DNA from: UBA11740 sp035635855
Lineage (GTDB): Bacteria; Acidobacteriota; Blastocatellia; Pyrinomonadales; Pyrinomonadaceae
Reading direction: 5' to 3'
Length of the DNA stretch: 64,000 nucleotides
Assembly (NCBI GenBank): GCA_035635855.1
Contig: DASQAF010000012.1
Coordinates: 1-64,000, forward strand
A program made the translations under genes and the position numbers. Positions 24,604-33,356 of this stretch are shown in pieces (the first letter of the stretch is position 1; every line of letters begins with the position of its first letter). Below the pieces are notes generated by a model, which saw only the letters and a program-made list of their open reading frames with translations, made no database searches and was not told the origin of the DNA.

Positions 24604-25644
24604 TCACTGATTGGTACATGGCTGGCGCCACGTCGTACCGTCACGCAACATGGCCCAACAATAAATCGCCAGATGCCTCGCCACCGCCACAATCGCAATC
24701 TTCTTCCGTGTTTTACTGCCGCGGTTCATTCGTTCATACAGGCTGCGCAGCCAGGGGTTATACCGCAGACTCACCCAGCTCACCTCCACCAATAATGAAC
24801 GCAGCAATTTACTGCCACGTTTGGTGATGCGACACAATCGGTTCATCTCTCCCGATTGGTATTGTCGCGGTACCAGTCCCAGATAAGCCCCCACGTCTCG
24901 AGCCCGCTTGAAGCGATGCGGGTCATCAATCAGCGCCACCATCGCTTCGGCCAGCCGCGGTCCCACCCCAGGAATAGTTTGCAATAGACCCACGCGACCG
25001 TCGGCCTTCGCCAGCGTTTCCAGCTTCGCTTCTACTTCGCGGATCCGCTCCTGGATAACCTGCAACTGTTGCAACTCTGATTGTAGTTCCCCGCGCCATA
25101 GTTCAGAGATCCCTACTTCCTCCCAACTGCGGGACATCTCCTCCAACGCCGCACACCCCTCTTGACTCCAACACTTCCGTCCTCGGGGCAGCACCACCCC
25201 TTCGCGCACTAATAACTCCCGCACATGGTTCTTAAGGTCGGTGCGCCGTCCCACCAGATGCTGGCGATACTTGATCACTGCCCGCCATTGGCGAATCTCC
25301 GGCGCCGGCACATGCACCAACTCCAATTGATTCATCGCCGACAACCGCGCCAGCTTCAACGCATCTGCCTGATCATGCTTCTGCTTGACGCTGCGCCACC
25401 GCCACGCCTCTCCATTGGTGTTGACTACCTGCAGTTCGATCCCCAGCGCTCTCACCAGGTCACTTACCCACCCGCTCACCGAACTCACTTCGATCACCAC
25501 CCGATCCGGCTCTATCTCCACCAGCAAATCGTGCAACTCTGCTGGCCTGGTTACCACCCGCCGATAACGATGCTCTCCGCTCTCGGCCTCGTACACGCAT
25601 CCCACACTCTTGAACTTGCTTAAGTCTAGTGCCAATATCTTCAT
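24604..25644 (-). CDS. IS110 family transposase (DEDD recombinase)
   Basis: 346 aa from ATG 25644 (MKILALDLSKFKSVG); the open frame upstream is not family sequence. The N-terminal RuvC-like DEDD domain shows Asp in ILALDLSKFK, Glu in DRVVIEVSSVSGWV and the paired Asp in KHDQADALKLARL. The C-terminal Transposase_20 domain with the catalytic serine region reads LLQTIPGVGPRLAEAMVALI, FKRARDVGAYLGLVP, RITKRGSKLLRSLLVEVSW. The protein appears intact, so the element may be active. It works with a guide RNA in characterised relatives. Confidence 0.95.
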   Translation of the reverse strand: MKILALDLSKFKSVGCVYEAESGEHRYRRVVTRPAELHDLLVEIEPDRVVIEVSSVSGWVSDLVRALGIELQVVNTNGEAWRWRSVKQKHDQADALKLARLSAMNQLELVHVPAPEIRQWRAVIKYRQHLVGRRTDLKNHVRELLVREGVVLPRGRKCWSQEGCAALEEMSRSWEEVGISELWRGELQSELQQLQVIQERIREVEAKLETLAKADGRVGLLQTIPGVGPRLAEAMVALIDDPHRFKRARDVGAYLGLVPRQYQSGEMNRLCRITKRGSKLLRSLLVEVSWVSLRYNPWLRSLYERMNRGSKTRKKIAIVAVARHLAIYCWAMLRDGTTWRQPCTNQ

Positions 25645-25807
25645 CACCGGGTCTCCTTCTATTTGGTTTTGGGCGTTTGGAAAAACTAGCCCGTATGAAA
25701 CCAGAGGAGACCCGCTTTTCATAGTTTCTTTGTGGATCGTTCCTGGGGCGGACTATGATCCACTAAATCACACGAAGAATCACAAAAGTCTTCATGAGGA
25801 CCCGACA

Positions 25808-26326
25808 ATGAAAGCATCCGTCTTTGTTGGCACCAGCCTCGATGGCTTTATCGCACGGGCGAATGGCGCCCTCGATTTCCTGCCACCGGGCGGCGGCGAA
25901 CCACACGGCTACGACGAGTTCATGGCCACGGTCGATGCGTTGGTCATCGGCCGCAAGACTTTCGAGACGGTCCTGGCTTTTGACACCTGGCCCTATGGCG
26001 AGAAGCCCGTTTTCGTACTCAGCACTCACGAGCTCGCGCCCGCTCCGCCCGGCGCCGTGGTCGAGCATCTGTCCGGGGAGCCGGCTGAAATCGTGTCGCA
26101 GCTTGCCGCCTGCGGCATCCAGCATATTTACGTGGATGGTGGGATCACCATTCAACGGTTTCTTCAGGCCGGGCTTATCCAGCGACTAATTGTCACGAGA
26201 ATTCCTGTCCTCATCGGCGCCGGGATTCCGCTGTTTGGCGCATTGGAGAGCGACATAACCCTCAAACACGTCGCGACGCGGCAGTACCAGAGCGGTCTTG
26301 TTCAGAGCGAGTACGTTGTGGCATGA
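25808..26326 (+). CDS. Dihydrofolate reductase / RibD C-terminal family protein
   Basis: 172 aa from ATG 25808, which follows GAGGAC; the longer frame upstream crosses the IS border and is not used. Features are MKASVFVGTSLDGFIARANG, the loop ALVIGRKTFETVL, FVLSTHEL, HIYVDGGITIQRFLQAGLIQ and IPVLIGAGIPLFG. This is the YwjB/YyaP-like branch of the RibD C-terminal domain; such proteins bind NADPH, but their substrates are mostly unknown. The IS element ends about 30 bp upstream, so the IS may have replaced or supplied its promoter. Confidence 0.9.
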   Translation: MKASVFVGTSLDGFIARANGALDFLPPGGGEPHGYDEFMATVDALVIGRKTFETVLAFDTWPYGEKPVFVLSTHELAPAPPGAVVEHLSGEPAEIVSQLAACGIQHIYVDGGITIQRFLQAGLIQRLIVTRIPVLIGAGIPLFGALESDITLKHVATRQYQSGLVQSEYVVA

Positions 26327-26333
26327 AAAGGTA

Positions 26334-27296
26334 ATGACTCTTCTCTCTTATAGATTCGCCCGGGCTATTCGATTCCTGTTTATGGCAGCGATCGTTCTCG
26401 CGTCTGTGATTACCGGAAACGAACCGCGCGCCGCGCACGCCCCTCAAGTCGCTAATGACGGAACCCGAGTGAAATATCATCCCTCCCCGCGAGTCAGGGT
26501 GGCGCCCAACATCGTATTCGCGCGTTATGGAAAAAGATCGTTACGGCTCGACCTTTATCTTCCAGTCAACAGCAAGGAGGTGGTGCCCGGCGTCATCGTA
26601 ATCCGGGGCGGCGGCTGGATGGTCAATGACCGAACAGAGTCCGCGCACGTCGCGTCTGCTCTCGCTGAACGCAATGTAGCCGCCGCCACCATTGAGTATC
26701 GGACCGCAGACGAAGCTCCTTTTCCGGGTGCGGTGCAGGACGTGAAGGCAGCCATCCGGTGGATGCGCGCCAACGCGAAACGATTTAGCGTTTCACCAGA
26801 CACGATCGGCACTCTCGGCGGTTCATCGGGTGCACACATGGCGCTGTTGGCCGGCATCAGCAACGACCCCGACCTGGAAGGGGCCGGCGGCAACAATAAT
26901 CTGTCGAGCCGCGTGCAGGCGGTGGTGGCGATGGCCACTCCCACCGACCTCCGCCGTCTGGACGCCGGTGGCCGGAGCGTCGCGGCGCGCTTCCTCCACG
27001 CGTCTCCGGAACAAAACCCAAAGTTATGGGCGCGCGCATCGCCGGTTAATCACGTCCGCGCCGGCGGACCGTCGATACTTCTGATACACGGCACCGCTGA
27101 TGAAGCGGTTCTGCCGGAGCAGTCTTCGCAGTTTGCAGAGTTGTACCGCAAGGTTGGCGGCCAGGTGGAACTTGTGTTGCTTCCGAGAGCCCCTCACCCC
27201 TTCTGGAACTACAGACCCTGGTTCGAGGACACTATGAACCGAGCCGGCACGTTCTTTCATCGCGTGGCAAATCAAGCCAAACAAAACCAGCCCTAG
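26334..27296 (+). CDS. Secreted alpha/beta hydrolase (BD-FAE/esterase type)
   Basis: 320 aa from ATG 26334 (MTLLSYRFARAIRFLFMAAI), which begins a signal peptide; a start at 26298 would overlap the previous gene. The oxyanion loop is VIRGGGWMVND (HGGGW-like with Arg), the nucleophile elbow is GGSSGAHMALLAG, and the acid and His lie in HGTADEAVLPEQSSQF and PRAPHPFWNY. DLYLPVNSKEVVPGVIVIRG is typical of bifunctional feruloyl/acetyl xylan esterase-like proteins and related carboxylesterases. Its stop codon lies within the outer arm of a nested palindromic element. Confidence 0.87.
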   Translation: MTLLSYRFARAIRFLFMAAIVLASVITGNEPRAAHAPQVANDGTRVKYHPSPRVRVAPNIVFARYGKRSLRLDLYLPVNSKEVVPGVIVIRGGGWMVNDRTESAHVASALAERNVAAATIEYRTADEAPFPGAVQDVKAAIRWMRANAKRFSVSPDTIGTLGGSSGAHMALLAGISNDPDLEGAGGNNNLSSRVQAVVAMATPTDLRRLDAGGRSVAARFLHASPEQNPKLWARASPVNHVRAGGPSILLIHGTADEAVLPEQSSQFAELYRKVGGQVELVLLPRAPHPFWNYRPWFEDTMNRAGTFFHRVANQAKQNQP

Positions 27297-27462
27297 CAGG
27301 CTCCTGAAAAACTCATATTGGATGTTCCGAGCTACAAATTTGGAGTGCGCCGACAGCGGCGGCGCTTTGGATTTCTTAGCATTTTGGTGGTCAGCGAATC
27401 CAAAGCGGCGTCGCGCTGCGCTTGCCGCCGCACTCCAAATCAGTTTTTCAGCAGCCTGCTAG
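27293..27462. repeat. Nested palindromic, MITE-like element
   Basis: The outer arms 27293-27313 and 27442-27462 match at 20 of 21 positions (CTAGCAGGCTCCTGAAAAAC type). Inside them a second inverted pair runs from GGAGTGCGCCGACAGCGGC to GCTTTGGATT on the left and AATCCAAAGCGGCGTCGCGC to CCGCACTCC on the right. A related inner element occurs at 28498-28603. No open frame of note. Confidence 0.8.
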
Positions 27463-27505
27463 ACTTCCCTATTCCCCTAAGAGGCTCATGAAAAACTAAG
27501 CTTAG

Positions 27506-28489
27506 TCACAGAGACACCGAGACACAGAGAAAGATAAGAACAAGAGGATAAACATTTCTTGGTTTTTTGATTGGTTCTGAACCTTGCTCTTCTCTGTGTC
27601 TCCGTGGCTCCGTGGCGATTCCGCTTTTTTCAGCACCCTTGTAAGACTTAACCGTAAGGACCACAATCTCTGGCGGGACGCGAAAGCGGATTGGAAGAAT
27701 ACTCGTACCGATGCCCGTGGTGACGAACATGTGATGGCCGTTCTCAAAGATGTGGCCGGCGGTGTATTTGGAACCGAAGCGCGACGGCACGATGGGCGTT
27801 CCGATCAACGGAATGTTCACTTGGCCGCCGTGCGTGTGCGCGGCGAGCAACAGCGGGACCGTCTGAGGGAGGCGAGGAAAAATATCCGGATTATGCGCAA
27901 GCGCGATTATGGTTGAGCCGGCCGGAGCTTTGGCAATTGTTTCGTCGACATGTTGCCGGCGAGTCATTAGATCCGCCAGCCCGGCCAACCAGAACGATTT
28001 GTCTTTCCACTTAACTTCGGCGACCTCTTCCTCCAAAACCTTGATTCCGTTTTGCTCAAAAGCGCCCCGGACCTTCTCGCCGTTGTACCACCAATCGTGA
28101 TTGCCCAGGATTGTGTAGACTCCCAACGGCGCCTTTAAATCTTTCAAAGCCGCTGCGGTGACTTCGGGCTCGACTCGATGACTGTGCCAACTGTTCGGCG
28201 ACATGTAATCGCCCAGCAGGACGATGAGATCAGGGTTTTGTTGATTTGTTAACTCGACGATACGTTTCAGCTTCTGGTCGTTGATGAAGGGGCCGCCCGT
28301 GTGAATGTCCGCGATGACGGCGATACGCAGCCCGCTCAGTTCCTTTGGCCAATTAGCAATTTGAATCGTCTGCTCGCGAACGACCAGGCGGTTCGGTTCT
28401 ATAAAGACCCCCCAAACAAGGCTCGCAAGGATCAGAACGAGAATGATTCCCAGCGCGATGCGGATTCGTTTCTTCCAGGATGGATGCAT
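27506..28489 (-). CDS. Membrane-anchored metallophosphoesterase (YkuE/YaeI type)
   Basis: 327 aa. After an N-terminal transmembrane helix (ALGIILVLILASLVWGVFI) the calcineurin-like metal site appears: IAVIADIHTGGP, VLLGDYMSPN, TILGNHDWWYNG, IIALAHNPDIF and LLAAHTHGGQVNIP. Relatives include UDP-2,3-diacylglucosamine hydrolase-like enzymes and other membrane phosphohydrolases; the substrate is unknown. The normal domain ends near PPEIVVLTVKSYKG. The last 45 or so residues (KSGIATEPRRHREEQG and onward) are translated from the palindromic repeat at 27507-27615, so the original stop seems lost and the tail is repeat-derived. Confidence 0.9.
   Translation of the reverse strand: MHPSWKKRIRIALGIILVLILASLVWGVFIEPNRLVVREQTIQIANWPKELSGLRIAVIADIHTGGPFINDQKLKRIVELTNQQNPDLIVLLGDYMSPNSWHSHRVEPEVTAAALKDLKAPLGVYTILGNHDWWYNGEKVRGAFEQNGIKVLEEEVAEVKWKDKSFWLAGLADLMTRRQHVDETIAKAPAGSTIIALAHNPDIFPRLPQTVPLLLAAHTHGGQVNIPLIGTPIVPSRFGSKYTAGHIFENGHHMFVTTGIGTSILPIRFRVPPEIVVLTVKSYKGAEKSGIATEPRRHREEQGSEPIKKPRNVYPLVLIFLCVSVSL
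27507..27615. repeat. Palindromic element (CACAGAGACAC family)
   Basis: Arms CACAGAGACACCGAGACACA (27507 onward) and TTCTCTGTGTCTCCGTGGCT (27590 onward) are imperfect inverted copies. The element forms the 3' end of the metallophosphoesterase frame. Confidence 0.8.
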
Positions 28490-28497
28490 GCTGCTAA

Positions 28498-28603
28498 GAT
28501 TCGGAGTGCGCCGGCAGAGCGAAGCGGCGACGGCGCTTTGGTCGGGCTACTTGCGCGTGGTAAACCAAAGCGGTGTCGCGCTCCGCTTGCCACCGCACTC
28601 CAA
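28498..28603. repeat. Palindromic element (GGAGTGCGCCGGC family), second copy
   Basis: Left arm from CGGAGTGCGCCGGCAGAGCG to GCTTTGG and right arm from CCAAAGCGGTGTCGCGCTCC to GCACTCCAAG form a long hairpin homologous to the inner part of 27338-27440. It fills the gap between the metallophosphoesterase and UbiD-family genes. Confidence 0.8.
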
Positions 28604-28605
28604 GG

Positions 28606-30366
28606 TCAGACTTCGCTTGGAAAATACTCACGCCAACGCCGATTCACTAGCATCGCGATATCATCGCGCACAACCAATTCATCGGGCAGACTCGGTTTCT
28701 TGCGCGCGTCGATCACCAACGGGCCGCGATACGACAAATGATGCCGTACAACTTGAGTCTCGGCCGCATAGATGTCACCCGCGGGTTCAAAGCGCGTCCA
28801 GGTCGACCAGAGAAAATCCGTCGGCGAACGAGCCACGGCGGCATTGTCATGCAGTATGACCAGGGGCCATTCCGAGAACACCGGGTTGGTGGCCAGGCGC
28901 GCGGCTTGTTCCGGCTCATCCAAATAAGCCGAGCCTTCGACAACCAGACAGCCGCCACAGAAAACTTCCGCGCGCTTAATTCCCTTTGGCAGCTCACCGA
29001 GAAACTCGCCTGGCAGTTCACGCACTGCGTCGCCAAGTCCCATCAGGATCGCCTTGCTGCCTTCATTCACTTTCCCGCTGGTGTAATCGAGCGTATCCAT
29101 CGAAGTATTAGAAAAGATGAAGAAGTCTGTCTGCCAATTGACCCGCGCCAACACATGCTCGAGCACTCGGGGAAAATCATGCAGGTCAATTAACGAGTCG
29201 GTGAGGATCAGAAACTTGGTCAGTGCCAATTGACCTTCTCCCAGAATTCGGAACCCTGCCACCAGCGCTTCGCGCGTGTAACGCTCGCGCACAACGGCCG
29301 CCGCCAGCGAATGGAATCCGGTTTCGCCGTAGCTCCACAAATCACGCACGCTGGGCATCACCAAAGGGAACAGCGGCGACAAGAGCGATTGCAAGTAATC
29401 GCCGATGAAAAAGTCTTCCTGCTTTGGTTTACCGACTACCGTTGCCGGATAGATCGCATCGCGCCGGTGAAAGATGGCATCGCAGTGAAAGACCGGATAA
29501 TCATGTCGCAGCGAGTAGTAGCCATAATGATCACCAAACGGGCCTTCCGGCCTGCGCTCATGCGGTTGCGCCTGGCCAACGAGAGCGAATTCAGCTTCCG
29601 CAACCAGTCGATGCGCGCCGCCGCTCGGATCCTTAGCCATTGGGAATTTCTTTCCTGCCAGCAGCGACGCGAGGATTAACTCTGGTACATCTTCAGGCAG
29701 CGGGGCAATTGCCGAGATCATCAACGCCGGCGGTCCGCCGAGGAACACAGTCACCGGCAGCGGCTGGTTCAACTCTTCGGCGGCGCGATAATGAAAGCCG
29801 CCGCCCTTTTGAATTTGCCAGTGAAGGCCGGCAGTCGTTTCGTCATAAACTTGCATGCGATAGATGCCGAGGTTGTGTTTCCTGGTGCTGGGATTTTCAG
29901 TGTAGACGAGAGGCAGAGTAATGAACGGCCCGCCGTCTTCCTGCCAGGTTGTCAGCACCGGCAATTCATGAAGCCGGCCGGGCCTTTGCGATTTTTCTGT
30001 TACCGGCGCGCGCGATACGGTGCGCGTGCCCAACTTGAGAAAATCACGCACCAAAGAACGATGCTTCCAGAGCTCTGAGCGTCGCGGCGGCAACAGCGCC
30101 TCGGCCACGCTCACCAACTCTTTCACAAAGTGTTCCGGTTTAGATCCAAAGGCGAGTTCGATTCGCTTTGCAGTGCCGAAAAGGTTGGTAACGACCGGAA
30201 AGCTGCTTCCCTTCACTCGCTTGAATAAGAGCGCAGGGCCACCGCGCTCGATTACCCGGCGATGAATCTCAGCGACTTCGAGGTAGGGATCAACTTCAGC
30301 CTCAATAGTGACCAGATCGTTTTCGCGGCGCAGGAGGTCGAGGAAGGAACGAAGGTTTGGGTGCAT
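28606..30366 (-). CDS. UbiD family decarboxylase
   Basis: Prenyl-FMN-dependent (de)carboxylase, 586 aa. Family sequence is clear from LRSFLDLLRRENDLVTIEAE through ERGGPALLFKRVKGS, NLGIYRMQVYDETTAGLHWQ (the region that contacts prenyl-FMN and metal), QPLPVTVFLGGPPALMISAI, HRLVAEAEFALVGQAQPHER with EGPFGDHYGYYS, and LAAAVVRERYTREAL. Size and sequence fit the menaquinone/ubiquinone type (4-hydroxy-3-polyprenylbenzoate decarboxylase) as well as other aryl acids. No UbiX homologue is adjacent; it must be elsewhere if the enzyme is active. Confidence 0.93.
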   Translation of the reverse strand: MHPNLRSFLDLLRRENDLVTIEAEVDPYLEVAEIHRRVIERGGPALLFKRVKGSSFPVVTNLFGTAKRIELAFGSKPEHFVKELVSVAEALLPPRRSELWKHRSLVRDFLKLGTRTVSRAPVTEKSQRPGRLHELPVLTTWQEDGGPFITLPLVYTENPSTRKHNLGIYRMQVYDETTAGLHWQIQKGGGFHYRAAEELNQPLPVTVFLGGPPALMISAIAPLPEDVPELILASLLAGKKFPMAKDPSGGAHRLVAEAEFALVGQAQPHERRPEGPFGDHYGYYSLRHDYPVFHCDAIFHRRDAIYPATVVGKPKQEDFFIGDYLQSLLSPLFPLVMPSVRDLWSYGETGFHSLAAAVVRERYTREALVAGFRILGEGQLALTKFLILTDSLIDLHDFPRVLEHVLARVNWQTDFFIFSNTSMDTLDYTSGKVNEGSKAILMGLGDAVRELPGEFLGELPKGIKRAEVFCGGCLVVEGSAYLDEPEQAARLATNPVFSEWPLVILHDNAAVARSPTDFLWSTWTRFEPAGDIYAAETQVVRHHLSYRGPLVIDARKKPSLPDELVVRDDIAMLVNRRWREYFPSEV

Positions 30367-30370
30367 TGAT

Positions 30371-30442
30371 TCTCGGTGTTCCTCTGCGTGTCCTCTGTGA
30401 TGAAAATAATCTTACCACGGAGGACACCGCAGAACACGGAGA
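30371..30442. repeat. Palindromic element (CACAGAG/ACGGAGGACACC family)
   Basis: TCTCGGTGTTCCTCTGCGTG with TCCTCTGTG on the left is answered by ACCACGGAGGACACCGCAGA and ACACGGAGA on the right. It fills the junction between the UbiD-family and M16 genes. Confidence 0.75.
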
Positions 30443-31930
30443 CTAATTCTTACTCACGGCGCGACGCAGACTCGCATTATTCAAGTCGAGTTCACCAACA
30501 GGAATCACTTCGACCTGCGGAAACTCTTTCTGCAACGCGGGCAGAAATTTCCTGGCATCGCCAACGACGATCACGCTGGTGCTGTCGATGTTGAGGTGCT
30601 TGGCGGCGAAGGCCTTCACATCCTCAGCTTTGACGGCCTGAACGCTGCCGACAAACTGATTGAGCTGATCGAAGCTGACGCCGTAAATCGCCAGCGAGCT
30701 GACCTGGGCAACCATTCCACTAGTCGTTTCCAGGCCGCGGGCAAAACCTCCGTTGAGGCTGGCCTTGCGCGTTGTTAACTCTTTATCCGGAAGATCGCCG
30801 GTGGCCAGTTTCGAGATCTCTCCCAGCGTCAACGACGTCACCTCGGCGCCCGATTCATTCTTGGTTTGGGCCGACGCGCTGAACGATCCGGCCCACCGCC
30901 GCGTGTCGAGCGTGCTGCCCGCGCCGTAACTCAGTCCTCGCTTCACGCGAATCTCCCAATTAAGACGTCCCGAATATCCGTTCAATATTGCATTGGAAAC
31001 GATGCCGCGGAAGTAATCCGGGCTGCCGCGATTGATGCCAGTGCGCGCGGCCAGCACGGCGGCCTGTCCGGCGTCCGGCATGTCAATCACCAGGATGCGG
31101 CGATTTTTGGTATCGCTGACAGGAGTTCCCACCGGCATCTTTGGCAGTTCCGTGGCCGGCTTTGCCCAATCACCAAAGTATTTCTCCGCCAGCGCGAATC
31201 CGTTTTCCGGAGTCATGTCGCCGCCGATTACCAGGATGGCATTGTCCGGGCGATAGAACATCTCGTGAATTCTGACGATGCCATCACGTTTGATGCGGGG
31301 CAATGATTCCGGCGTCCCGGAAAGCGGATGGCCATAAGGCGCGTCGCGATAGACCACTCGGGCGGCCGCGAAACGCGCAATTGATCCCGGTTGGCCCATA
31401 GACACTTTCAAATTGTTAAGGTACTGCCGTCGCAGCCGTTCGATCTCTTCATCCTTGAAAGCTGGATTGCGTATCACATCCGCCAATATTCCCAGCGCCG
31501 AATCAAATTGTGATGACGTGACGCCAACGGTTGCCTCCGAGGAATCCCACGCGGCTCTCGAGCCGATTGAACCACCGAGCGCTTCGATCTGTTCGGCGAT
31601 CTGCGTGGCCGTGCGCGTTTTCGTTCCCCGCGTCAGCAACGCCGCCGTCATATCAGCCACGCCAGACAACTCCGCTGGATCAACTTCACCACCACTTTTG
31701 ATGAGAAGCTGCGCACTAACCAGAGGCATTTCCGATCTTTGCACGACGACCACGCGCAGACCGTTAGATAGAGTTTTTTCAACCGGCCGTGGAAACTGGA
31801 CCGTGCGCGGCGCAGTCGGTGGCGGCGGCGTAGCCTGGGGCGTTTGTGCGGAAACACAAACGGCCAACGACAGAATTGCGAAAGGAAGCAACGCCAACAT
31901 TCTGTTTCTAATGCTTATTGATGCGTTCAT
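30443..31930 (-). CDS. M16 family peptidase-like protein, non-catalytic partner
   Basis: 495 aa with signal peptide (MLALLPFAILSLAVCVSAQ). The M16 fold is shown by TLSNGLRVVVVQRSEMPLVS, the C-terminal part with YRPDNAILVIGGDMTPENG, and SYGAGSTLDTRRWAGSFSAS. Where catalytic M16 proteins have HxxEH, this one has GVADMTAALLTRGT, so the zinc site is missing. Its ATG overlaps the stop of the catalytic M16 gene upstream (ATGA), which indicates coupled translation and a heterodimer like processing peptidases. Location is probably periplasmic. Its role may be substrate binding or regulation. Confidence 0.93.
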   Translation of the reverse strand: MNASISIRNRMLALLPFAILSLAVCVSAQTPQATPPPPTAPRTVQFPRPVEKTLSNGLRVVVVQRSEMPLVSAQLLIKSGGEVDPAELSGVADMTAALLTRGTKTRTATQIAEQIEALGGSIGSRAAWDSSEATVGVTSSQFDSALGILADVIRNPAFKDEEIERLRRQYLNNLKVSMGQPGSIARFAAARVVYRDAPYGHPLSGTPESLPRIKRDGIVRIHEMFYRPDNAILVIGGDMTPENGFALAEKYFGDWAKPATELPKMPVGTPVSDTKNRRILVIDMPDAGQAAVLAARTGINRGSPDYFRGIVSNAILNGYSGRLNWEIRVKRGLSYGAGSTLDTRRWAGSFSASAQTKNESGAEVTSLTLGEISKLATGDLPDKELTTRKASLNGGFARGLETTSGMVAQVSSLAIYGVSFDQLNQFVGSVQAVKAEDVKAFAAKHLNIDSTSVIVVGDARKFLPALQKEFPQVEVIPVGELDLNNASLRRAVSKN

Positions 31931-33324
31931 TTCACGTCTCCTTTCGCTTGAACCCGCGCTGAGGCCGACGCCGGCCGCATTGATTCCGGCAAATAGAAAA
32001 ATACATATCGATTCTGATCGGTGAAATACTTTTTCGCCACGCGTTGCACGTCGGCAGCCGTGACCGCCTGCAAACGCTCGAGTTCGGTATTCACGCGATT
32101 GGGATCGCCGAGCAACACGGTAGCGCCGCCCAGTGACTGCGACTTGCCGAGATTCGTCTCACGTTGACGCAATTGGCTGGTGATCAGCTGGTTCTTCGCT
32201 TTCTCGAGTTCAACCGCCGAGATAGGCTCATCCTGCAACTTCTTTATCTCCGCGCGCAGGGCGGCTTCGGCGTCTTCCGGCTTCTTGCCGGCGGCGACAA
32301 TGGCCGTCAATTCAAACAACCCGGCATCTTCCTTCAAGTCCGCGTTCGCGTTGGCGCTTTGGGCGACCTGTTGCTGGTAGATTAAAGATTGATACAGTCG
32401 CGATGAACGGCCCTGCGAGAGAATCACATCCAACATGGTCAGCGCCGGCGCATCTTCGCTTTTCTCTGACGGAGTCAGGTACGTAATGCCGACACCGGGC
32501 AGCGGCACGTTCGCGCCGTATTCGGTAAACCTTTTCTCGCCCGTGCGTTCGGCCTCCTTCATCTGCACCCGCGGCAAAGGCAGGTTTGGTTTCTCAATCG
32601 GCCCGAAATACTTATCGACCCAGCCATCAAGTTGTTTTGGATCGAAATCACCCACTACTATCAATGTCGCATTGTCCGGCCGATAATAAGTCGCATGGAA
32701 CTTCTGGACGTTTTCCAAAGTCGCCGCGTCCAGGTCTTCGATACTTCCAATCGTCGGCCGCTGATATGGATGCGAGCTGAACGATTTCTGCTGCAGCATG
32801 TAGAAAAACTTGCCGTACGGTGGGGCCAGAACACTTTGCCGGTACTCTTCTTCCACGACGGCGCGCTCAGACTTGAAGTTCTCCTCATCAACAGTCAATC
32901 CCGAAAGGCGATCGGCTTCGGCCCAGAGCAGCGTCTCGAGATAGTTTGACGGGATCACTTCGTAATAGACCGTTACGTCGTCCTCAGTGAAGGCGTTATT
33001 GTTTCCGCCCACGTCTTCGGTCAGCCGATCCATCATCTCAGCCTTCATGTTCTTGGTTGACTTGAACATGATGTGCTCGAAGAGGTGGGCAAAGCCGCTG
33101 CGATGGTCGGGATCGTCCTTTGAGCCGACGTGGTACCAGACATTGATCGCCACGGTCGGGCTCGACTTATCGACGACGCTGAGCACCCGCAATCCGTTTT
33201 TCAGAGTGCGCTCGCGAAAATTCATCCGCGGCATTTTTGTTTGCGCGTTGGTCTCAATCGCGATAGACAGGTTAGCAACGACAACCACGCCAGCCATTAG
33301 AAATAAAAGTAAACCTCGTCTCAT
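31927..33324 (-). CDS. M16 family zinc metallopeptidase, catalytic partner
   Basis: 465 aa with signal peptide (LLLFLMAGVVVVANLSIAI). The inverted zinc motif is intact in GFAHLFEHIMFKST, with the distal glutamate in AVVEEEYRQSV. Also seen are NGLRVLSVVDKSSPTVAINV, YYRPDNATLIVVGDFDPKQ and PALTMLDVILSQGRSSRLYQ. GAGGTG precedes the ATG. With the inactive partner it should make a secreted or periplasmic peptidase that degrades short unfolded peptides. Confidence 0.95.
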   Translation of the reverse strand: MRRGLLLFLMAGVVVVANLSIAIETNAQTKMPRMNFRERTLKNGLRVLSVVDKSSPTVAINVWYHVGSKDDPDHRSGFAHLFEHIMFKSTKNMKAEMMDRLTEDVGGNNNAFTEDDVTVYYEVIPSNYLETLLWAEADRLSGLTVDEENFKSERAVVEEEYRQSVLAPPYGKFFYMLQQKSFSSHPYQRPTIGSIEDLDAATLENVQKFHATYYRPDNATLIVVGDFDPKQLDGWVDKYFGPIEKPNLPLPRVQMKEAERTGEKRFTEYGANVPLPGVGITYLTPSEKSEDAPALTMLDVILSQGRSSRLYQSLIYQQQVAQSANANADLKEDAGLFELTAIVAAGKKPEDAEAALRAEIKKLQDEPISAVELEKAKNQLITSQLRQRETNLGKSQSLGGATVLLGDPNRVNTELERLQAVTAADVQRVAKKYFTDQNRYVFFYLPESMRPASASARVQAKGDVK

Positions 33325-33356
33325 ACACTCACCTCTGACTCTGATCTCTGTACTTC

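Larger units (their letters stand above)
24330..25780 (-). mobile_element. IS110-family insertion sequence, IS1111-type, approximate limits
   Basis: The transposase gene at 24604-25644 is flanked by a perfect 12-bp inverted repeat, TTCGTGTGATTT at 24338-24349 and AAATCACACGAA at 25765-25776. Subterminal inverted repeats of this size mark the IS1111 subgroup, and the 1.4-kb span fits it. Exact ends cannot be fixed because these elements make no target duplication. The right end lies about 30 bp upstream of the reductase gene at 25808. Confidence 0.75.
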
